Of a DNA stretch of 64,000 nt, positions 36,822 through 46,177 are shown piece after piece. The position numbers and the translations under genes are program-made. Within the stretch, counting starts at the first letter, position 1, and each line of letters starts with the position of its first letter. The notes below the pieces were generated by a model that was not told the origin of the DNA, searched no databases, and saw only the letters and a program-made list of their open reading frames with translations. The stretch covers positions 1 through 64,000 of the forward strand of contig NZ_JNBA01000024.1 of NCBI RefSeq assembly GCF_000760295.1, in the 5' to 3' direction. This DNA is from Prochlorococcus sp. MIT 0701 (lineage in GTDB: Bacteria > Cyanobacteriota > Cyanobacteriia > PCC-6307 > Cyanobiaceae).

Positions 36822-36985
36822 GGTTTAGGGGCAGTTCTTAGTGCTGAGTTGGCATTTGCAGTCAAATCGAGGCAGTAGTCGCATTGACTTTGAACTTTTA
36901 ACATCTGCTTTTCTCGTTGAAAAACCATTTTTCCAATGGCACAAAGAGTTTGCTCTGGAGGTTCATCGATATTGAGTTCAGGCAC
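36818..36985 (-). CDS. Small protein with CxxC motif directly upstream of ycf37
   Basis: 55 residues from a GTG at 36985 to a TGA that overlaps the ycf37 ATG (ATGA). The frame stays open after an upstream stop at eight codons. It reads PELNIDEPPEQTLCAIGKM, FQREKQMLKVQ and CDYCLDLTANANSA, with a CxxC pair (residues 35-38) and a third Cys at 15. Composition and the tight overlap indicate a real gene. The CxxC could bind metal or act in redox. I do not recognise a named family. Confidence 0.6.
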   Translation of the reverse strand: MPELNIDEPPEQTLCAIGKMVFQREKQMLKVQSQCDYCLDLTANANSALRTAPKP

Positions 36986-37827
36986 TTGCGGGAAATTTGC
37001 GCTTCGTTAGAGATCAGCACTGAGGGGTTAGAGGCTTCCAACCATCTTTTCAAAGTAGCTTCCACCATTTGATGGTTTGATATCTTCTCAGACGAGAACG
37101 AGTCTTTGGTGGGCTAGCAGATCAGGTATAGGACGTTCTGCGTGAATCAGCACGTCAGATTCATTGTTCTAGAGCATGAGAGAGACGTAGCGGAGGGTCT
37201 TAGTCCTGCTTGTTTGTCTTGGACCCATCGATGCAAATCCCTTGGCTTCAGAACATCAGCTGACTTCACGTTCTTGTTGCAGTACCCATGACCGGCATTC
37301 ATGGTTGTTCTCTGCTTTTTTGGGATCAAGTGCTGCTGAACAGAACTGCTGAGCAGCGTGATGAAAGGCTTAGTGGCTGCATGTCTGAAGTGCGGTTAGG
37401 CCATTCAGATTTTGCCTGAGCTTGTTGGTTGAAGCTCTCCGTTGTTGAAATCAGTCAATGTTTCGGTTCATCGGCTGCGAAAGCAAGGCGGAGAAAGCCG
37501 ATCAGCGAAGACCGCATTCTCTTTAGTACAGGCGTTCTGGCCTCAGTGGCTTGGAGTCGTCAGCGCAAAGGCAACCCTTGGAGTAAGGCTTAGGGCTGGC
37601 TCAGCTATCAAGAGCCGAAACTTATTTTGATGTCTTGATGATTTTTTTAGGTTTGTTGGATTGGATGCTCCTCAAAAGCAATAGACGGTAGAGAAAAACA
37701 AGCCCTATCAAGAGTTCAAGATGCTCTGGTCATCGAACAGAGATGAAAGTTTTTTGTCTAGGCATCAAGAAAGATCTTCAGATTGGAGTTTCTGTTGACT
37801 ATGTGTGTTGATAAGTCAGAAAGTGAA
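36986..37827. other. Long spacer between ycf37 transcript and rplT
   Basis: About 842 bases with no gene I can support. Two open frames of about 60 codons (37147-37329 minus and 37442-37630 plus) have no sensible composition or start context. I looked for tRNA, tmRNA, RNase P and SRP RNA features and found none. AT-rich tracts at 37621-37660 and 37741-37800 may hold promoters. Downstream of rplT, no clear terminator is visible. Confidence 0.45.
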
Positions 37828-38175
37828 TCAGCTCTTGGCTGAGGTAACCACGCTAGTGAAACTTTTTGGATCCATCACGGCCAGTTGGGCCAACATTTTC
37901 CGATTGATGCGTACGTCGGCTTTTTTTAGGCCACCAATCAGGCGGCTGTAGCTGACTCCGTTGATCCGAGCGGCTGCATTAATGCGAGCAATCCAGAGAC
38001 GACGGAAATCACGTTTGCGCCGCCGCCGATCGCGATAGGCATTGCAAAGAGCCTTCATGACCCGCTGATTGGCTGTGCGGAAGAGGCTTCCATTGCTGCC
38101 TTGAAAGCCGCGGGCTAGTCGTAGGATTTTGTTGCGGCGTTTGCGGGCAACGTTGCCTCTTTTGACGCGGGCCAT
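37828..38175 (-). CDS. rplT: 50S ribosomal protein L20
   Basis: 115 residues, normal length. Starts [18 protein letters not shown] and contains [27 protein letters not shown] and [15 protein letters not shown], all L20 hallmarks. L20 is an early assembly protein that binds 23S rRNA. It follows rpmI by 72 bases on the same strand. infC, the usual first gene of this cluster, is not present here. Confidence 0.98.
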   Translation of the reverse strand: MARVKRGNVARKRRNKILRLARGFQGSNGSLFRTANQRVMKALCNAYRDRRRRKRDFRRLWIARINAAARINGVSYSRLIGGLKKADVRINRKMLAQLAVMDPKSFTSVVTSAKS

Positions 38176-38247
38176 GGTTTAAGAAATCAAGAAGGGAATG
38201 AAAATCAGCTCAGCTTGTATAAGACCTGTTAGTTGAGCTTGTGATCT

Positions 38248-38445
38248 TTAGGCGTAAGGGAGCATCAGGCGCACATTCTCCGCATCACGTTCATCTACAA
38301 CGGCTTTGGTGGCGAGATGGCGCTTTAATTTTGGGCTTTTGTGGTCTAACAAGTGATTGCGGAATGCACGACGGCGCATGAATTTGCCAGTGACGGTTGC
38401 CTTGAACCGCTTGGCAGCAGCTTTGCGGGTCTTGAGTTTAGGCAT
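38248..38445 (-). CDS. rpmI: 50S ribosomal protein L35
   Basis: 65 residues from the ATG at 38445 ([15 protein letters not shown]), the universal L35 start. An open frame to 38484 is not used. The middle has [20 protein letters not shown]. It lies upstream of rplT as in most bacteria. The SpoIID-like gene is divergent, 91 bases away. Confidence 0.97.
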
Positions 38446-38536
38446 CTCTGACGGTCTGCGCACAAGCGACAACCTTACGATCAAGACCTGCCAGAAGCCA
38501 AATTCCGCATGATGGGTGTTTGCCTAGGGGGCAGCA

Positions 38537-40120
38537 TTGGCCAAGACTTTTCATTGTTCGCTGATTCGCTCAAAGCAAGTCATTAGTGGCGCCCTGGTCT
38601 TGCTTGGTGTGTGCACGGTGGGCTGTGACGCCCAAGAGGTGATTCCACCAGTTGGTTCTGTTGGTATGTCTACTCATCAGGCGGTACAAGCTCCGCCGGT
38701 TCCTATTTCAGGTAGGTCTTTGTTGTGGGTGGCTTTGCAGCCTTATTTGGGCCAGGGCACGACGTCTAGTAGCTCAGCTCCATCATTACGTTTGGTCAGT
38801 GCTGGGCATCAGCCCTTATTGCTTAAAGATGCTCGCGGTGATGTGCAGCGGGCTCCAGTCATCACAATCACCTGGCGGTTGGTAGCTCTCGAAGAGCCCC
38901 TGCAGTTGTCACGTCAGGTGGCTGGTCCATTCGCCAGCTTCGAGTCGGCGGAGCAGGTTGCATCGCAGTGGCGAGAGCTGGGTGTTGCGGCCGTGGTGGC
39001 TCATCCAAGCGAATGGGAAGTGTGGGCGCCGCAAGGGGTAAAACCTCTCCCAGGAGTGGACATTCGTCTTTGGCAGGGCATCGTCTCTACAGCTGTGCAG
39101 CCTGTAATTCAGGGGGACAGTGGTGATCGCAGCTTGGTGGGTCCGGTTCAGATTGATGCTCCGGATGGCCTCAGTTGGAAGGGTGGGGTGTATTTGGGGC
39201 CGTTTCAACTGCAGGTTGATGCCTATGGAAGTTGGACTTTGGTGGAACATGTTCCTCTGGAGAGGTATCTGGAAGGAGTGGTGCCCCATGAGATTGGAGC
39301 GGGCGCTCCATCCGCAGCATTAGCTGCTCAGACGGTGTTGGCTAGGACCTGGGCGCTTGCCAATAGCCATCGGTTTGCCCTTGATGGATACCATCTGTGC
39401 AGTGATACTCAGTGCCAGGTTTACAGCGATCCAAGGCAGGCCAGTTTTGGAGTACGCCAGGCGATTGTGAGCACTGCTGGCAAGGTGTTGAGCTGGAAGG
39501 AGCAACCTATCAATGCTGTGTATCACGCCAGCAATGGTGGTGTGATGGCCGCTGGTTCTGAAGCTTGGGCCATGGAGTCTGTTCCATACCTAAGGGCTCA
39601 GTTGGATGGATCCGTTGGATGGGTAGATCGGTTCCTTTTGCCACTCACAGAGAGAGTTGTCGTGAAGTCATTGCTGGATGATGCCGATGGTGCTTATGGC
39701 AAGGGTCATCCCCGTTTTCGTTGGACCCGTACTTTGACTGCTGCACAGTTGCAACAAGCTTTGCGTTTGGTGGCGCCCAGCTTGTCAATGCCCCAGCGAT
39801 TGACTGTTCTTGAACGGGGTCCAAGTGGTCGGGTCTTGTCTTTGGAGATAGGTGATGAAGGCAATCAGCCCCCTGTGGTGCTTCGATTAGACGGTATTCG
39901 GCGTCATTTGCGTCAGTTACCAAGCACTCTCTTCGTGGTTGAGGAAGTTGGTGTCGGAGTTTGGCAGCTTTCTGGCGGTGGTTTTGGCCATGGGGCTGGG
40001 CTTTCACAAGCCGGAGCAGTTGATCTGGCCCGTCGGGGCTGGACAACTGAACAGATTCTTAGTCATTACTACCCAGGAACGACCTATGGACCTTTGCCTG
40101 AGATGAAGGATGCCCCTTAG
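38537..40120 (+). CDS. SpoIID/LytB-domain lipoprotein
   Basis: 527 residues from a TTG at 38537. An N-terminal hydrophobic stretch (ISGALVLLGVCTVGC) ends in Cys near residue 31 and may be a lipobox, though Thr at -3 is atypical. The SpoIID part starts around residue 220 with LVEHVPLERYLEGVVPHEIG and QTVLARTWAL. It ends with GGGFGHGAGLSQAGAVDLARRG and ILSHYYPGT. SpoIID proteins are lytic transglycosylases acting on denuded glycan. In non-sporing bacteria they likely help turn over peptidoglycan. Confidence 0.88.
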   Translation: MAKTFHCSLIRSKQVISGALVLLGVCTVGCDAQEVIPPVGSVGMSTHQAVQAPPVPISGRSLLWVALQPYLGQGTTSSSSAPSLRLVSAGHQPLLLKDARGDVQRAPVITITWRLVALEEPLQLSRQVAGPFASFESAEQVASQWRELGVAAVVAHPSEWEVWAPQGVKPLPGVDIRLWQGIVSTAVQPVIQGDSGDRSLVGPVQIDAPDGLSWKGGVYLGPFQLQVDAYGSWTLVEHVPLERYLEGVVPHEIGAGAPSAALAAQTVLARTWALANSHRFALDGYHLCSDTQCQVYSDPRQASFGVRQAIVSTAGKVLSWKEQPINAVYHASNGGVMAAGSEAWAMESVPYLRAQLDGSVGWVDRFLLPLTERVVVKSLLDDADGAYGKGHPRFRWTRTLTAAQLQQALRLVAPSLSMPQRLTVLERGPSGRVLSLEIGDEGNQPPVVLRLDGIRRHLRQLPSTLFVVEEVGVGVWQLSGGGFGHGAGLSQAGAVDLARRGWTTEQILSHYYPGTTYGPLPEMKDAP

Positions 40121-40144
40121 AGTCCCTGGACTTCGGGTCTATGC

Positions 40145-41476
40145 ATGGCCGCCGCCGCTGTCATTGGGGATCATCGACGCGGCAAGACAGCCCTGTTTTT
40201 GATTGCTTGCGGTTGGGCTGGTGCCGCACCCCACCTTTGGATGGAAGCAGGTAGAAGTCTTTTGCCTGCAATTACGCTGGCTTTTGTCTTGGGAGGGTAT
40301 GGCCTGCGCACGGTTTTGCGCGATCGGCAGCACTCGTCTGCCAATGCCAATGACATAGGACTTGAGCCCTCTGCTGATTATGTCTGGCCCAGCGTTGATG
40401 TTTTGGTTGCTGCCAGGGATGAGGAAGCTGTGGTTGATCGGTTGGCGGAACGTCTTGCCGGTCTGAACTATCCCAAGGGCAAGCTGACTACTTGGATTAT
40501 TGATGATGGTAGTCAGGACCGAACGCCAGCTCTACTGGATGAGTTGCAGCAGCAGTTTCCTGCTCTAAACGTGATTCATCGTCCTTGTGGAGCAGGTGGC
40601 GGAAAGTCGGGAGCGCTTAATGCAGCACTCCAGCAGCTTCAGGGGGAATGGCTCTTGATTCTTGATGCTGATGCCCAGTTGCAGGATGACCTGCTCAAGC
40701 GTCTGGTGTTATTTGCCCAACAGGGTGGGTGGTCTGCTGTGCAGTTGCGTAAGGCGGTGATCAACTCTCAACACAATCTGCTCACCAGGGTTCAGGCGAT
40801 GGAGATGGCTATGGATGCCTTGATTCAACAAGGACGCTTAGCAGGGCGAGGCGTGGTAGAGCTGCGTGGAAATGGCCAGTTGATTCAACGCTCCACGCTG
40901 GAGGCTTGTGGGGGATTCAATGAAAATACGGTCACAGATGATCTTGATCTGAGTTTCCGTTTGCTTACGGCTGGAGCTTTGGTCGGTATTGTCTGGAACC
41001 CTCCAGTGCAGGAGGAGGCTGTTGAGAGCTTGTCAGCTCTTTGGAGACAACGGCAACGTTGGGCCGAGGGTGGATTGCAGCGATTTTTTGACTACTGGCC
41101 AGTCTTGATGTCCAGCAAGTTAACTCTGGCTCAGCGTCGTGATTTGGCTTGTTTTTTCCTCCTTCAATACGCCCTTCCAGTGGTGTCTTGCGCTGATCTG
41201 TTCACCACACTGTTCACACGCACTATCCCAACCTATTGGCCCCTTTCGATCGTGGCCTTCAGCATTTCAGGTATGGCTTACTGGCGCGGTTGTAGGAGCA
41301 TCAGTGATGGGCCTGCTTTGCCATCGCCAACCCCGTGGAATCTTGTGGTGGCGATTACTTATTTGTCTCACTGGTTTGTGGTAATCCCTTGGGTCACAGT
41401 ACGGATGGCACTGTTCCCGAAGAGTTTGGTGTGGGCCAAGACCAGTCATCATGGCCAACAGCCTGTTCAGGCTTGA
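40145..41476 (+). CDS. GT2 family processive-type glycosyltransferase, membrane bound
   Basis: 443 residues. An N-terminal hydrophobic pair (about 15-60) precedes the GT-A domain: VLVAARDEEAVV, WIIDDGSQDRT, LDADAQLQDD, then TDDLDLSFRL and the acceptor motif RQRQRWAEGG (QxxRW). At least three membrane helices follow after residue 330. The motifs fit polysaccharide synthases such as cellulose- or chitin-type enzymes; the product is not known. It begins 24 bases after the SpoIID-like gene, so both may act on the envelope. Confidence 0.87.
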   Translation: MAAAAVIGDHRRGKTALFLIACGWAGAAPHLWMEAGRSLLPAITLAFVLGGYGLRTVLRDRQHSSANANDIGLEPSADYVWPSVDVLVAARDEEAVVDRLAERLAGLNYPKGKLTTWIIDDGSQDRTPALLDELQQQFPALNVIHRPCGAGGGKSGALNAALQQLQGEWLLILDADAQLQDDLLKRLVLFAQQGGWSAVQLRKAVINSQHNLLTRVQAMEMAMDALIQQGRLAGRGVVELRGNGQLIQRSTLEACGGFNENTVTDDLDLSFRLLTAGALVGIVWNPPVQEEAVESLSALWRQRQRWAEGGLQRFFDYWPVLMSSKLTLAQRRDLACFFLLQYALPVVSCADLFTTLFTRTIPTYWPLSIVAFSISGMAYWRGCRSISDGPALPSPTPWNLVVAITYLSHWFVVIPWVTVRMALFPKSLVWAKTSHHGQQPVQA

Positions 41477-41480
41477 ATGT

Positions 41481-43301
41481 TTAAAGGTCCACGTCCAGCA
41501 CTTTGCCGTTGAAGAAGTCAGCTAGGCGCTTTGCTTTGCTGTCGATGGGTTCTAAAGAGGAAGTGGGCTGACTCGTAGGAGGATCCTCCTCTAGAGGCTT
41601 TTGCGCGTCTGTGATGGCGGCGCTGGTTGCAGGATCTGGGGGATAAGCGCCTGCAGATCTGGATTGAGCTTGTTGTGGTGGTGATGGTTCTGCAGTGGCA
41701 GAGGATGTGTTTGTTGTTGGTGCCGCAGCTGTTTTTTGTGGGATGGGAGTTTGTGTGGCACTTCCGCTTTGGCTTTCGAGAACAAGCTGTCTGGAATTTC
41801 CCAGGGCTTTTGCTATTGCTTGTTCCAGGAGGGTTGAACGGCTTTGCACCATTCCCATCCAGTTGCCGGCGACTTGAACCACGGCGCGATGGTCATCAAG
41901 GCGCACTAGCTGGGCTTGCTGAGAGAGCAACATGCGTGTGGAAGGTAACTCCAAACTGCCAAGTATTTGTTGCCATAACTCCTGCAGATTGCTGTTAGGG
42001 GTGCTCTGGGCTGGAGCTGGGGGTGGATCGGGTTCTGCGTTTGGGGTGATTGCTGAGACTGGATCGTGGGTCGTCGTTGATCCAGAAGGGGGTTGTTGGA
42101 CTTGTGTTGTCGGGGTCAATGCGTTGGCAGTGATCGCCTGCGCAGCTGGTGTTGTTGGTTGAGCTGTTTTTGCTATTGGCACTGCGGCTACAGCTTCACC
42201 GGAAGGCGGTTCGGCAAGTAGACCCAGGAGCAGGACTTCAAGCCAGAGACGGGGTTGAACGCTGTGACGCAGCTGACTTTCGCTTCCTTTGAGTTGGACC
42301 TGCCATTGCAAAAGCTGATGACGACCTATTTGGTTGGCTAGGGGCGGCAATTGCTTGCGGAATTGCGGAGAAACACTTGTGAGTTCAGGGCGATCGGGTG
42401 CGGCAGTCATGAGTACCAAATCTCGCAACACCGCTGCCAGCCCTTGCAGAAGTGCACCTGGATCACGGCCTCGATTCAGCAGGTTTCGGCAGGTTTCCAA
42501 TAAGCTAAGTGGATCGGCATGGGCCAAGGCTGCTGCTAGTTTCAGCAGCTCTTGCTCAGGCACGGCTCCCATCAATTCCCATACAGCTTCTGCTTTGATG
42601 GGCCCTGGAAGCAGGCTGAGCTGATCAAGCAGGCTTTCCGCATCTCGAAGCCCTCCCTGGGCTCGCTGGGCTACCACATGCAGGGCTTCTGGCTCAATCG
42701 GAATGGTTTCGCGAGTGGCGATCATCTCCAGGTGTTTTTCCAGGGCTTCCAGTGGAATCCGCCTGAAATCAAAACGCTGACAACGGCTGAGGATGGTCGG
42801 CAGCACTCGCTGTGGATCAGTTGTTGCTAGTACGAACACCACCCGTGGAGGTGGTTCTTCAAGGGTCTTCAGTAGGGCATTGAATGCGGCGGTTGAGAGC
42901 ATGTGGCATTCGTCCACCACATACACCTTCCAGCGGGCTTGTACCGGGGCAAAGCGGGAGCGTTCGATCAGTTCGCGAATGTTGTCTACGCCGGTGTTGG
43001 AGGCGGCGTCGATTTCGATCACGTCTAGTGCTGTGCCGGCGGCAATGCTTTTGCAGAGCTCACAGTTTCCGCATGGCTCGGGTGTTGGCTGGTCGCAGTT
43101 CAAGCAGTTGAGTGATCGGGCCAGGATGCGAGCACTGGAGGTTTTACCAGTGCCTCGTGGACCGCTGAATAGATAGGCCGGTGCGATCCGGCTGGTGCGC
43201 AAGGCATGACTGAGGGTCGCGGCGATCGCGTCCTGTCCCACTAGGGCATCGAAGCGCTGTGGTCGATATTTGTGATGCAGCGGCTGGTAGGCCTGGCTCA
43301 T
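41481..43301 (-). CDS. dnaX: DNA polymerase III subunits gamma/tau
   Basis: 606 residues. It starts YQPLHHKYRPQRFDALVGQ. Walker A is GPRGTGKTSSARI; the zinc site is CLNC, CGNCELC; Walker B gives VDECHMLS; sensor region LEEPPPRVVFVLATT. DnaX drives the clamp loader. After about residue 365 the protein becomes Pro/Thr/Ser/Gln-rich, a typical tau linker, with a small domain near 440-500. No intein and no slippery heptamer was noticed. holA at 60 kb encodes its partner. Confidence 0.96.
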   Translation of the reverse strand: MSQAYQPLHHKYRPQRFDALVGQDAIAATLSHALRTSRIAPAYLFSGPRGTGKTSSARILARSLNCLNCDQPTPEPCGNCELCKSIAAGTALDVIEIDAASNTGVDNIRELIERSRFAPVQARWKVYVVDECHMLSTAAFNALLKTLEEPPPRVVFVLATTDPQRVLPTILSRCQRFDFRRIPLEALEKHLEMIATRETIPIEPEALHVVAQRAQGGLRDAESLLDQLSLLPGPIKAEAVWELMGAVPEQELLKLAAALAHADPLSLLETCRNLLNRGRDPGALLQGLAAVLRDLVLMTAAPDRPELTSVSPQFRKQLPPLANQIGRHQLLQWQVQLKGSESQLRHSVQPRLWLEVLLLGLLAEPPSGEAVAAVPIAKTAQPTTPAAQAITANALTPTTQVQQPPSGSTTTHDPVSAITPNAEPDPPPAPAQSTPNSNLQELWQQILGSLELPSTRMLLSQQAQLVRLDDHRAVVQVAGNWMGMVQSRSTLLEQAIAKALGNSRQLVLESQSGSATQTPIPQKTAAAPTTNTSSATAEPSPPQQAQSRSAGAYPPDPATSAAITDAQKPLEEDPPTSQPTSSLEPIDSKAKRLADFFNGKVLDVDL

Positions 43302-43324
43302 GCGCTGCTGGCGGGATGCTGAGG

Positions 43325-44005
43325 TTACTCAGGCTTGGCTTTTGGTTCGTCGAGCAATGCAGTGATGCGGGCTTCTAGATCTTCTATTGCTGCTAGTTCA
43401 TCGGCAAGGGTCTGACCTTTTAACAGCAAAGAACGGCTGCGGGAGTTGTGGTGATCGATCAAGTTGTTGTCTGGTTCGCCATGAAGCCATCCCTCTGCTT
43501 GCTCCAGTGTTGCTTCAAGTTTGTTGAGTAAGTTCACGCGCAGCCTTTTCAGTTGAGCTACTGCTTGCCTTGCACGTTCCCGTGAGGTTTCATCCACCAA
43601 GCCTCGCCGAAGGAGTAGTGATAACCCTGTTAGTAGGGCAGCAGGGATGATTTGACCTAGTGCCAGCGCTCCTAGGCTGCTGGTTTGCATCCAGTCTTCG
43701 ACCTGGGTGCTTCGATGTCGCCCGGTTTTGCACCAGTTGGCAAAGTGCTCACAATTATTGAAAAGTAGGTTGTAGCGCTGCTCTCCAATGCGACTCATGG
43801 CTCGTCTCAGGGTCACTCCTGAGGGAGAGGCCTGGGTGTGATTCACCACGTTCACAGTTGCACCGCGAGAAAAGTCTTCAAGGGAGCTGCGCAGGATTGA
43901 CCGACCTTCTAGATAGTGGGCCACGCTGCCATCTCCAAGATCAATTCCGTGATGCAAAAAAAGTCCGTGTTGGCGGGGCACCCTTAGGTGGTCAGCCGTC
44001 GCCAC
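43325..44005 (-). CDS. LRAT-like (NlpC/P60 superfamily) protein
   Basis: 226 residues from a GTG at 44005; an ATG at 44083 would overlap clpX. LFLHHGIDLGDGSVAHY gives the expected His pair and NLLFNNCEHFANWC the NCEHF catalytic Cys of the LRAT family. These are thiol acyltransferases or hydrolases in animals and many bacteria. A hydrophobic segment (LGALALGQIIPAALLTGLSLLL) and a helical C-terminal region with EATLEQAEGWL follow. It sits 4 bases after clpX and 23 before dnaX. Substrate unknown. Confidence 0.82.
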   Translation of the reverse strand: MATADHLRVPRQHGLFLHHGIDLGDGSVAHYLEGRSILRSSLEDFSRGATVNVVNHTQASPSGVTLRRAMSRIGEQRYNLLFNNCEHFANWCKTGRHRSTQVEDWMQTSSLGALALGQIIPAALLTGLSLLLRRGLVDETSRERARQAVAQLKRLRVNLLNKLEATLEQAEGWLHGEPDNNLIDHHNSRSRSLLLKGQTLADELAAIEDLEARITALLDEPKAKPE

Positions 44006-44009
44006 TGGA

Positions 44010-45368
44010 TCAGGCTGATTCCTTATGCGATCGCTCGTCGTTGGCTGGTAGAGGCAGCACTTTGCCGCCGGTATGTTCATCAACCATCGTGCGGGTCACG
44101 GTGAATTTTTTTACGCTCTTCTTGGAGGGAAGGTCGTACATCAAATCCAGCATTAACTCTTCGATGATGCCTCGTAGTGCTCGGGCCCCGGTCTTGCGTC
44201 GATGTGCTTCCTGGGCGATAGCTTCTACGGCGTCTGATTCAAATTCAAGCTGGACGTTGTCCATGCTCAGCAGGGTGCTGAATTGCTTGACCAGTGCATC
44301 ACGAGGCTCCGTGAGAATCGATTCGAGTGCTTGTGAATCAAGTGGTTCAAGCACTGCATTCACGGGAATGCGGCCAATGAATTCAGGGATCAAGCCATAA
44401 CGCACGAGGTCGTCGGCTTCAAGGTGGTGAAGCACCTGTGAGGCCTGTAGATCACGATTGGCCCGGCTGCGCCCTCGACCATCGCTGGGCATAAAACCGA
44501 TTGCATTACGGCCTAGTCGGCGTTGCACCACATCTTCGAGGCCAATGAAGGCACCACCGCAGATGAAGAGGATCTGGCTGGTGTCGATTTGGATGCAGTC
44601 TTGATAAGGGTGTTTACGCCCTCCTTGCGGCGGCACGTTGGCAACTGTGCCTTCGAGCATCTTTAGCAGGGCTTGCTGTACTCCTTCACCGGATACGTCG
44701 CGGGTAATGGAGGAGTTTTCACTTTTTCGGGCGATCTTATCGATTTCATCGATGTAAATGATGCCGCGCTGGGCATGCTCCACGTCCATGTCGGCCTTTT
44801 GCAATAGCCGCAGCAGAATGTTTTCGACATCCTCGCCCACGTAGCCGGCTTCGGTCAGTGTGGTTGCATCAGCAACAGCGAAGGGCACGTCCAGGAGTTC
44901 GGCCAGGGTCTGGGCTAATAGGGTTTTGCCACAGCCTGTTGGACCGATGAGCAGGATGTTTGACTTGTGGAGCCTGGTTGCAGAGAGATCGGTTTCGCCT
45001 TGGCCGTCACCTTGCCAAGCCAGGCGTTTGTAGTGGTTATAGACGGCGACTGAAAGTACTTTTTTGGCAGCTTCTTGCCCCACCACTTGCTTATCTAGGA
45101 AGCTTTTGATCTCCTGAGGTTTGGGTATGGTGGCGAGTGTGGGTGCTGGCTTTCCACTTTTATGGGAAGCAGTTGCAGACTTGCGATTGGACTCGCTGCT
45201 GTGACGTGGGTTGCCTTGGCTATCGAGAAGCTCTTCATCCAGGATCTCGGTACAGAGATCGATGCATTCGTCGCAGATGTAGACACCTGGCCCGGCAATC
45301 AATTTGCGTACTTGGTCCTGAGACTTGCCGCAGAAAGAGCACTTTAGATGGGCGTCGAATTTGGCCAT
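44010..45368 (-). CDS. clpX: ATP-dependent Clp protease ATPase subunit ClpX
   Basis: 452 residues. The N-terminal zinc-binding domain is CSFCGKS and CDECIDLC. The AAA+ module has [10 protein letters not shown] (Walker A), IIYIDEIDK (Walker B), the IGF-loop region and [10 protein letters not shown] (pore-2 area). ClpX unfolds ssrA-tagged and other substrates for ClpP. It follows clpP by 88 bases and tig by more; tig-clpP-clpX is the usual order. Confidence 0.97.
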   Translation of the reverse strand: MAKFDAHLKCSFCGKSQDQVRKLIAGPGVYICDECIDLCTEILDEELLDSQGNPRHSSESNRKSATASHKSGKPAPTLATIPKPQEIKSFLDKQVVGQEAAKKVLSVAVYNHYKRLAWQGDGQGETDLSATRLHKSNILLIGPTGCGKTLLAQTLAELLDVPFAVADATTLTEAGYVGEDVENILLRLLQKADMDVEHAQRGIIYIDEIDKIARKSENSSITRDVSGEGVQQALLKMLEGTVANVPPQGGRKHPYQDCIQIDTSQILFICGGAFIGLEDVVQRRLGRNAIGFMPSDGRGRSRANRDLQASQVLHHLEADDLVRYGLIPEFIGRIPVNAVLEPLDSQALESILTEPRDALVKQFSTLLSMDNVQLEFESDAVEAIAQEAHRRKTGARALRGIIEELMLDLMYDLPSKKSVKKFTVTRTMVDEHTGGKVLPLPANDERSHKESA

Positions 45369-45456
45369 CGGGTTGTGATCACTTCAAACGGGCAGACAGG
45401 ATCTGACGAATGTTGGCCAGCCTGAACGCTCAGGATCGTGTCAGATCAGGGTTGCG

Positions 45457-46131
45457 TCACCCTTCCGTAACGATTCCTCCGCCTGTGAGGCTATCCACAA
45501 CCCGATCGATCAGTCCGTATTCAACCGCTTTTGATGGGGAAAGGAAGTGGTCGCGATCAGTGTCTTCAGCGATTTTGTTGAGGGGTTGGCCAGTGTGCTC
45601 GGCTAGAAGGCCGTTGAGGGTTTCTTTTAAGAAGAGAATCTCCTTGGCCTGGATTTCGATGTCTACTGCCTGGCCCTGAGCACCACCCAGTGGCTGATGA
45701 ATCATGATCCGTGCATTGGGTAGTGCCAGTCGCTTGCCTTTGGTACCTCCGCAGAGAAGGAAAGCCCCCATGCTGGCAGCAAGGCCATAACAGATGGTCA
45801 CGACGTCTGGAGCGACCTGTTGCATGGTGTCATAGATAGCCAAACCAGCGGTCACTGAACCACCTGGGGAGTTGATATAGATCTGGATGTCTTTTTCGGG
45901 ATCTTCGGCTTCAAGGAAGAGCATTTGAGCGACGAGGGCATCTGCCACTTGATCGTCGACACCAGTGCCAAGAAAGATGATTCGCTCACGTAGCAAGCGC
46001 GAGTAAATGTCGAATGCGCGTTCGCCTCGGCCAGACTGTTCCACCACTGTGGGCAGGATCCCTGGTGATGAGACAGGACGAATGCCTTGCCAGTGATTGT
46101 GGATGGGGTGGTAGCAGCAGGAATCGATCAC
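45457..46131 (-). CDS. clpP: ATP-dependent Clp protease proteolytic subunit ClpP
   Basis: 224 residues from the ATG at 46131. The catalytic triad is Ser120 (GLAASMGAF), His145 (MIHQPLGG) and Asp194 (TDRDHFLS). The start is somewhat long, with an N-terminal HNHWQG segment before [21 protein letters not shown]. Cyanobacteria have several ClpP/ClpR paralogues; this copy is the one paired with clpX. The region 45369-45456 to clpX shows no internal terminator. Confidence 0.97.
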   Translation of the reverse strand: MIDSCCYHPIHNHWQGIRPVSSPGILPTVVEQSGRGERAFDIYSRLLRERIIFLGTGVDDQVADALVAQMLFLEAEDPEKDIQIYINSPGGSVTAGLAIYDTMQQVAPDVVTICYGLAASMGAFLLCGGTKGKRLALPNARIMIHQPLGGAQGQAVDIEIQAKEILFLKETLNGLLAEHTGQPLNKIAEDTDRDHFLSPSKAVEYGLIDRVVDSLTGGGIVTEG

Positions 46132-46177
46132 TCGCTTGGGCTTTAGGGGAGCACTTCTATCAATCTATTGGTGCCAT

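Noticed and set aside
36936-37010. Short frame MAQRVCSGGSSILSSGTCG, reminiscent of a lanthipeptide core
   Set aside because: No leader of the prochlorosin kind; a stop lies six codons upstream. It is antisense to the better 55-codon gene.
36904-37077. 57-codon minus-strand frame (GTG) overlapping the new ycf37-upstream gene
   Set aside because: Different frame, overlaps the 55-codon gene for most of its length, and lacks the coupled stop; composition less natural.
41481-43301. Possible programmed frameshift or intein in dnaX
   Set aside because: No A-rich slippery site and no intein block noticed; one uninterrupted frame.
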